From assembly GCA_037953625.1 (NCBI GenBank), contig CM075651.1:152722001-152786000 (forward strand): a stretch of DNA of 64,000 nt, given 5' to 3'. The DNA is from Crotalaria pallida (lineage: Eukaryota; Streptophyta; Magnoliopsida; Fabales; Fabaceae). A program made the translations under genes and the position numbers. The notes under the pieces were generated by a model that was not told where the DNA came from, ran no database searches, and saw nothing but the letters and a program-made list of their open reading frames with translations. Shown here piece after piece: positions 58,044-64,000 of the stretch (position 1 is the stretch's first letter; each line of letters starts with the position of its first letter).

Positions 58044-58545
58044 ATAAAAATGTTCTAGGAATGATTGTAATAAAAATAAAAAAGTTGATTAGGCATGACC
58101 TTGGCAACCACAATATTTAGTTGTTTGTTTTCGATATTATTGATTATAAATATTTTGGATTATGGATGAGTGATTATTGTTTGTTTCTTTGTTTGGTCGT
58201 GTCATACTTTGGCTAAGTGGCATACTCCTGATCACTTTCCATCTAGGAGGTTGGATAAAGAGAAGATGTATTTGTGTGAACGTTAGAAAGTGTTATACAT
58301 TAAGGATTGTTATCCCGATGATCTTAGTGGTAACTTACTAACATGTTTGTGCACAGAATATGCTATTTATCTCAGAAGTAATATTGTTGATTATCTTACA
58401 CTTATAAGACTTGGTTGCACTCTGGTACTGTATCAGTTACAAATTACAATATATGATTTAATGATTTAATTGGTTGTACATATGGTCATACTTTGAATAA
58501 ATGTACCGTGTTTTTGGTATAATTCTTGTATGAGTGTTGGAAAAT
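58044..58545. other. Intergenic/3' flank of the GDSL gene
   Basis: The part next to 58546 is the likely 3' UTR of the minus-strand GDSL gene. The rest shows nothing recognisable. Confidence 0.35.
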
Positions 58546-60379
58546 TTAGAGAGAAGGCTCTGGTGCAGGCGAAGGAGCTGATGAGAATAGACTAGAGAAA
58601 AATTTATCTGCAAGAATAACATTTGCTGCATCTGACGGATGGAAGGCATCCCAAAATACATAATCATGGCGATTACTGCATAGCTTCGAGTTTGGCAAGC
58701 ATAAACCTCCAATACTTGTGTCCACATTGCAACACGATGTATTTGAAACCTTAAAACCTTCATAATGATATACATAGCCATATGTTAAAAATAGATAAAA
58801 ATGGAGCTGACACATTATTGCAAACTTAAGGAAATTATTTATTTAAGTTTTTTTAAGGTATTCATTTGAGATTTAATTTATGGTATATATGTACACTAAC
58901 AATGTACAAAAAAAAATTTATATGGTCGATGCATCATATGTTATCCATATGCAATTTTTACTTCAAAATCAACCATTATTATTTAGCTGATGATAGATGA
59001 TATAACAACAATATAAAAATCCTTTACACTTTTCGTTACATATACTATTTTCTCTTTACAGTATAGTTGCTAATTGCTAAATAACCATATGCCTTAGTTT
59101 AATAGAGATGAGAAATTACCATATGCCGTTGGGTTTTCTATCAACTCAAGAACTAAAGGGTAGGTGTCTGCAAATGTGAGGTCTGCATTTGGAAGACGAT
59201 GATTTAGTGTGTTGATTAGAATCTGTACATTGGAGTTGAATTGCATGACCCATTTATTGACTTGCTTTAAACATTGGCCTTTTTTGGATTTAACTCTCTG
59301 TGATGGAATGCAACCAAGCGGACCAAGTCCATGGAATACCATTTTTCTTGCTCCCAATTGATACAATCTCTAGCATAATAAATAGATAAAATAAATTTAG
59401 CAGTGGATTTAGCTTATTTCCAGCTTCAATTTTAATTAGCACATCGTATTGATTTTTAGTACCGTAAGTTGTTGGTCTAAGGTTGAGATTAATAGGTCCA
59501 CGAATTCTTCAGGAGTGTATTGTTGGCCATCTGCCAAGAAGGGCTGCAAGAAATTGTTAACATAGTCATTACTCCCTGCAAATAACAAATTGTTATAGCG
59601 TCAGGGAGAGTTCAAATGTTTTAACATTTAAAAAAATATTAAGAGTTATGCAGACTGCAGAGTATTTTTATGAATACAAAGTATATATTACCCATGCCAA
59701 TGAAGTATATGGCTTCATTGCAATGCCTGTTGGCAGCCTCATCCCCTATTTTTGTCCTAATTGCTTCTTTGGTTTTCTTGAAATAGTTTATTTGATCATC
59801 AAAAGATAATCTCTGAATCTGAAATAATGCAAGACACATTTAAATTTGATATAACATGACACTAGGTACTGACATAATAAATAGAGTCTTGATCTGCACT
59901 TACGAAGTATAATCCTGTATCATTAAGAATTCCTGCCCCACCAGATGCGTAGTTTATCCCTTTGAGTAAGGCATCACTGTTTTGAGACACTGAAAGATAA
60001 GCAGGTGGTGATGGGATTCCAAGCTTTGCAGCTGTAAAAAAAATGCCTAAAAAAAGTTAAAATCAAACTTCCAAAACAAAACTTGCAAATATAGTTAAAT
60101 TCAATTTTAATGAAAGAGAAAAATAAGAATTGAGATGCTGAAAATACATATGATATCACCAATAGTCCTCCCATTGGTAAATCTTCCAGTAGCTTGGCCA
60201 CCACTATAGTCAATCCCATACCATGGATAGTTAGACTTTGCCAAAGAATACTGCAGAAAATTATTGTTCCCAACATCGGTCAACGAGTCACCAAAGACAT
60301 AGGTAACAAGTTGTGCTGATGAAACCATTGATGCCAATGAGAAAAAAAAGGTGGCAAAAACCACCCTTTGCATAGACAT
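58546..60379 (-). CDS. Secreted GDSL esterase/lipase (SGNH hydrolase), 353 aa, 6 exons
   Basis: Exons (minus): 60379-60148, 60031-59904, 59818-59692, 59575-59463, 59369-59120, 58757-58546; all GT..AG with agreeing phases. Signal peptide MSMQRVVFATFFFSLASMVSSA. SGNH blocks: I FGDSLTDVGNNN (catalytic Ser near 31), II GGQATGRF with Gly, III GMGSNDYVNN with Asn, V DAFHPSDAAN with catalytic Asp and His near the C-terminus. Length fits the plant family (about 350-370 aa). It hydrolyses ester or acyl bonds outside the cell; the true substrate cannot be read from sequence. Closest in style to the Arabidopsis At1g74460/At5g37690 group (from memory of the family). The ATG at 60379 is followed in frame, two codons on, by a second ATG; either could start. 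Ends in SAPSPAPEPSL, a Pro/Ser-rich tail. Intact. Confidence 0.92.
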
Positions 60380-60439
60380 ATTTAATGTTTTTCACTTTTC
60401 AGCTGCTTCTATTGCTGAATATGGCAATGAGCCAGAGTG

Positions 60440-60447
60440 TTTTATAG
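60440..60447 (-). promoter_or_regulatory. TATA box of the GDSL gene
   Basis: Minus strand ctataaaa about 60 nt upstream of the ATG. Position is plausible for a short 5' leader. Confidence 0.55.
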
Positions 60448-60806
60448 CAATACAACATTTAAGTTGTGCACTATTATCCCAATTCTACAAGTATGGTTAT
60501 TAGGTGGTTATTTTCCAAACCAGATAGATACTTGAGGAGTGAAGTTCTCTCATCTTGCTGAAGAATGTAGTAGAATTATAAAATTTGGTGGTTGAAATCT
60601 CTCATTAGGAGTTGGCCAACTAAGAAAATTGAGACAGCAAAGTTAGTTTTAGTTAGTAACCCACGTGCTCTTAATTTGCCTCACTCAATCCCTTTATTTG
60701 CTCTAGCTACTTCCTTCAAGTTACTAGAAATGACAAGTAAAGCTATATGGTCAAGGAAGCTAAGCCACTCTGTTATTAAGATTTGCATTTCAAATATTAG
60801 TTAATA
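60448..60806. other. Upstream region of the GDSL gene
   Basis: No gene or repeat terminus recognised. Presumably promoter sequence for the minus-strand gene. Confidence 0.35.
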
Positions 60807-61238
60807 CTCCATCTCTTCCTATATATAAGTCTAGGAATGAATTTTTGCATGGATTAAAAAATTAGTTAATATTGTTAGTTATATTGGAATTAATAACATT
60901 TGATATACTTTTTTAAAATTTCTCTATAATTATCATTAGAACTTTTTAAAAAGTGTTGAATAAATAAGAGTGTTTGTCGCTTAAGCAAGGTCTCGGATTC
61001 GATTCCTTGTGGATGCAGAAAATTCATGTTGGGAGACTCACCTGCTATAGCCAGGCACGCGACCCCGGGTCGGATCCGGATGTACGTATGTAGTACTTGG
61101 AAAACTGGATGGGCAAAAAAAAAAAAGAGTGTTTGTAGAAAAAAAATAATTAATACTATTAAAAATTGAACTTAATGCTTATAAAAATGATCAAGATATT
61201 CTAACTATTCTAGTGCTTATATTTTAAAACAGAGAGAG
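60807..61238. mobile_element. Stowaway-like MITE carrying a SINE
   Basis: Left ctccatctcttcctatat after TA (60805-60806), right atattttaaaacagagagag before TA (61239-61240), degenerate inverted ends. Interrupted by the SINE at 60978-61124. Confidence 0.65.
60978..61124 (+). mobile_element. tRNA-derived SINE, 5'-truncated
   Basis: Box B-like ggattcgattcc, a GC-richer body, and a 3' A-tail (61115-61126). Flanked by the direct repeat aagagtgtttgt (60966-60977, 61125-61136). No box A, so transcription by Pol III from this copy is unlikely. Confidence 0.75.
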
Positions 61239-61544
61239 TAATAACCAATCAATTAAGATAACGCATTTTTCTTTTTCATATGGATTTTAAGAATCCAAAA
61301 TATTCCAATTAATCATTTTAAAAAAAAATCAATTAGTAATAGATTCTGTGAGTTAACTTCATGGATGCAGATTCTCTAACATCACCAAAGTCATGTAGTC
61401 AGTGCAGTCACTGTTTCAGCCATTAGATGCATCTCATGGGTTTTTTAATCAACACACTTTATGCCCATAAAACTGATCCAATGGTCATGGATTCAATGAT
61501 GTCAGTGCAGTCAATGTTAGGCAATCCAAATCCAACTTAATCAT
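61239..61544. other. Intergenic
   Basis: 61380-61520 contains repeated 'gtcagtgcagtca' and 'ccaatggtcatggattca'-type phrases. No gene. Confidence 0.3.
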
Positions 61545-61866
61545 CAGTTTTGTTCCATATCTCACATACCAAGATAGTGATCACACTTCAACCTTATATT
61601 TTTTTTCGGCCGGACTATTCCACTTTGAATCCGCGAGCTCTGCGAGTCTTTGACTCAAAGGTATAGATCCTCCCCAAAATTGTTGTGTCATTGGGATGAG
61701 ACAAACAGTTTTGTACCATATCTCACATACCAAGATAGTGATGACACTTCAACCTTATATTTTTTTGGTAGGCCCGACTAATCCATCTCAAATCCGCGAA
61801 CTGTATGAGTTTTTGACTCAAAGGTATGGATCATTCCCAGGAATTGTTGCGTCATTGGAACTTAAG
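61545..61866 (+). repeat. Tandem duplication of a 161-bp unit
   Basis: Units 61545-61705 and 61706-61866 both start cagttttgt and share catatctcacataccaagat, 'cttcaaccttatattttt', 'aatccgcga' and 'tttgactcaaaggtat'. Several substitutions separate the copies. Confidence 0.8.
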
Positions 61867-62666
61867 CCTATGACCCTAAAGTCTCTAAGCGCTCAATCAG
61901 TTTCCACTTGGCCACTTGGCCAATCCACTTGGGTGACACTTCAACCTTAGAAAGATGCAAACCACGTGCTGTATTTTCTTTCTCGTAACATAATCGGTGT
62001 TGCTCAATGTTTTATATTTCTTGGTTTATTTTTCAAAAAATCACTTCCTTATATATATTTGATGTGTTATTTACTCGTGTGACTTATGAACTTTCTCTTT
62101 TAGTTGTCATAAGCAATAAGGAAGTACACCACTACAACTCACCAGTAGAATTCATATATATGGCAGCACAAGCTGTGACTTATTTTAAGGTTTTAGTGAG
62201 ATAAATTTTTTGTTCTTAAATTTGTTATGTCACCTTAAAATAAATTTTACGTCAACAAAATAAATGCTACCAATTTTGAATATCATTTCTAAATGATAGA
62301 TATTGCTATAATTTTTTCAATCAATTTTATTAACAGTTTAATGTACCTTTTTTCTTTGTATAGAATGTGTTTTATTTATTTATTTATTTTATAATTTTGG
62401 GATATGCAAGAAAGTAATTTTGTTCGTTTCATGTAAAAGTTTGAGAACCACTTTGTTCTCTATCATCAATAAATTTGCCAATTTATGTAAAAAAAATTCG
62501 ATTTTCTCCAAGTCATCTAATAGCATGTTAGGTTTTTGGATGCAAAATCAATTCTGCCCCAAAATCACGTTGGAGCATAAACAACTGTTAGTAACGCTGA
62601 CATTCCATAATTGATTCTGGGCTAACTCACCGCAAAACCAAACATACTTTAATATAACCTATATTA
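61867..62666. other. Intergenic, AT-rich
   Basis: No gene recognised. Confidence 0.35.
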
Positions 62667-63360
62667 TTATCCTATAATTACATAAGAATACTAAACAAAC
62701 TAACGTAGAAATCACAACAAAAAAACTTTTTTAATAAAAAAAAAAGAAAATCATGTTAAAAGAAACTTACATGCAAAAGAAAATTTTCGTGAGTCTAGTA
62801 CTTTGTGCAGTGAAGTAACGTAGTAACTCTGATAATAGTCTACTTGCTTAATAATATGAATTTTTCCTTTTGTGCAATGAAGTATTGCATTGATTCCGAT
62901 AGTTTGTATTTTTAAACAAATTGATGCTTTGTCGAAACGGTATTAAAATTAAAAAATGAACAGGTGTTTTGTTGAAAGGGTATTCAATAGTGCACCATTT
63001 TAATACAAAACATTGCATTGATACATTAGTATTTTTTTTTAATTTGTAAATATTCAAGACACGTGACATGCCTCATTGCCTTTTATTTCCTCAACTTTTG
63101 ATGTGGGAGTCCAATTGTGTATTCAATTTTCTAGTTGCAAGAAATAGACTCAAAAATATAATTTAGAGTTTGATAGATTTGATATCCTATAATTACACAA
63201 GAATACGAAACAAACTAACGTAGAAATCACAATTTAAAAACTATCTTAATAAAAAAAATAGGAAAATCACGTTAAAAAAAACTTATTACAGGCAAAAGAA
63301 AATTTTCTTGAGTGTGGCAGTTTGTATAGTGAAGTAGCATACTGACTCCGATAATTTATG
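62667..63360 (+). repeat. Direct duplication of about 170 bp
   Basis: Copies begin tatcctataattaca at 62667 and 63183 and share caaactaacgtagaaatcac and 'gcaaaagaaaattttc'. The phrase acacgtgacatgcctca follows in both neighbourhoods (63059 and 63378). Confidence 0.7.
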
Positions 63361-64000
63361 CATGAGTCTAATTTCAGGACACGTGACATGCCTCATAAGA
63401 ATTTATTATTTTGTATATGTGCATTAGTATTGTTTCGGAGTTTATTTTTTTAAAATTATATTTAGAAACACTATTATGAAAGGGTGTTAGTCTATAAGAT
63501 ATATCTTTTGAAGAATTTTTTATTTTTTTTAAAACTATTATGAAAGGTTGTTAGTCCATAAGACATATCTTTTCATCATGACTTTTTTATTTTTTAAATA
63601 ATAAATGCCATTGACATATGACATATCTCATATGTTCCCATTTTCCTAACTTTTATTGCGATAGCTCCTCACGTTTCATGAGGAGCTCTCTGGATTAAGC
63701 ATTTGGTCTCAAAATTATATAATAATGTTTGATAAAAAATTTTTATGTTGAAAAGCAACCAACTTTGGCACATTAATCAATGATTCTTTTGAAATATACT
63801 CGTAGAATTATACATTACTATATTATTTCATTTTATTTGTAAGTCATATTTTTTTAAAAAAAAAATTCGAGTATTGTTAATAAGTCATTTTGTATTGTTT
63901 AGAAAATATTTATTATTTTTTATCTTAATTAATGTAAAATAATATAATGTGAAAATTTAAATGTAAGTTAACGGGATAAAATTGTAATATTAAAATACAT
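63361..64000. other. Intergenic with short direct repeats
   Basis: tatgaaagggtgttagtcta (about 63476) and tatgaaaggttgttagtcca (about 63539) are near-identical direct repeats, each followed by 'taaga.atatctttt'. No gene. Confidence 0.4.

Noticed and set aside
60978..61040. tRNA gene
   Set aside because: Only a box B-like motif and an A-tail with target duplication are present; no cloverleaf. It is a SINE.

Overview
The window is AT-rich plant nuclear DNA from a eudicot; the species cannot be named from sequence alone. Evidence for a plant: three intron-rich genes with GT..AG introns and plant-type products, LTR retrotransposons with initiator-Met tRNA primer sites, many Stowaway-type MITEs (CTCCCTCC-type termini, TA target duplications), Mutator-like MITEs with 9-bp duplications and tRNA-derived SINEs.

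Layout. 1-11.8 kb: gene-free, a graveyard of small DNA transposons, including an inverted pair of Mutator-like MITEs and a nest of three Stowaways. 12.0-18.9 kb (minus): an 11-exon gene for a 642-residue, probably nuclear protein of unknown function, with five psi-K-x-E SUMO-type motifs before a basic NLS. 19-20.7 kb: MITEs. 20.7-42.8 kb: a retrotransposon nest. A degenerate Copia element (minus) was split by a Mutator-like element, by a gag-only LTR element and at an old Gypsy-type LTR; that LTR was split by a 9.2-kb Tekay-like Gypsy element; and the 5' LTR of that Gypsy element was split by a gag-only Copia element. Matching 5- or 9-bp duplications fix most of the order. 43-46.9 kb: MITEs, a SINE and a GC-richer patch. 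47.0-50.8 kb (plus): a GPI-anchored beta-1,3-glucanase gene (GH17 + X8). 51-58 kb: intergenic with MITEs, SINEs and a solo LTR. 58.5-60.4 kb (minus): a secreted GDSL esterase/lipase gene. 60.4-64 kb: MITE plus SINE, then local duplications.

The three host genes look unrelated in pathway: one likely nuclear regulator, one cell-wall callose hydrolase and one secreted lipid or ester hydrolase. The most interesting non-genic signals are a stem-loop-rich block in the Gypsy LTR with two mutually exclusive pairings, palindromic arrays in both LTR families, unequal LTRs on a gag-only element that still has a perfect target duplication, and the SUMO-motif cluster. All coordinates, exon joins and alignments were read by eye; no search or alignment program was run.
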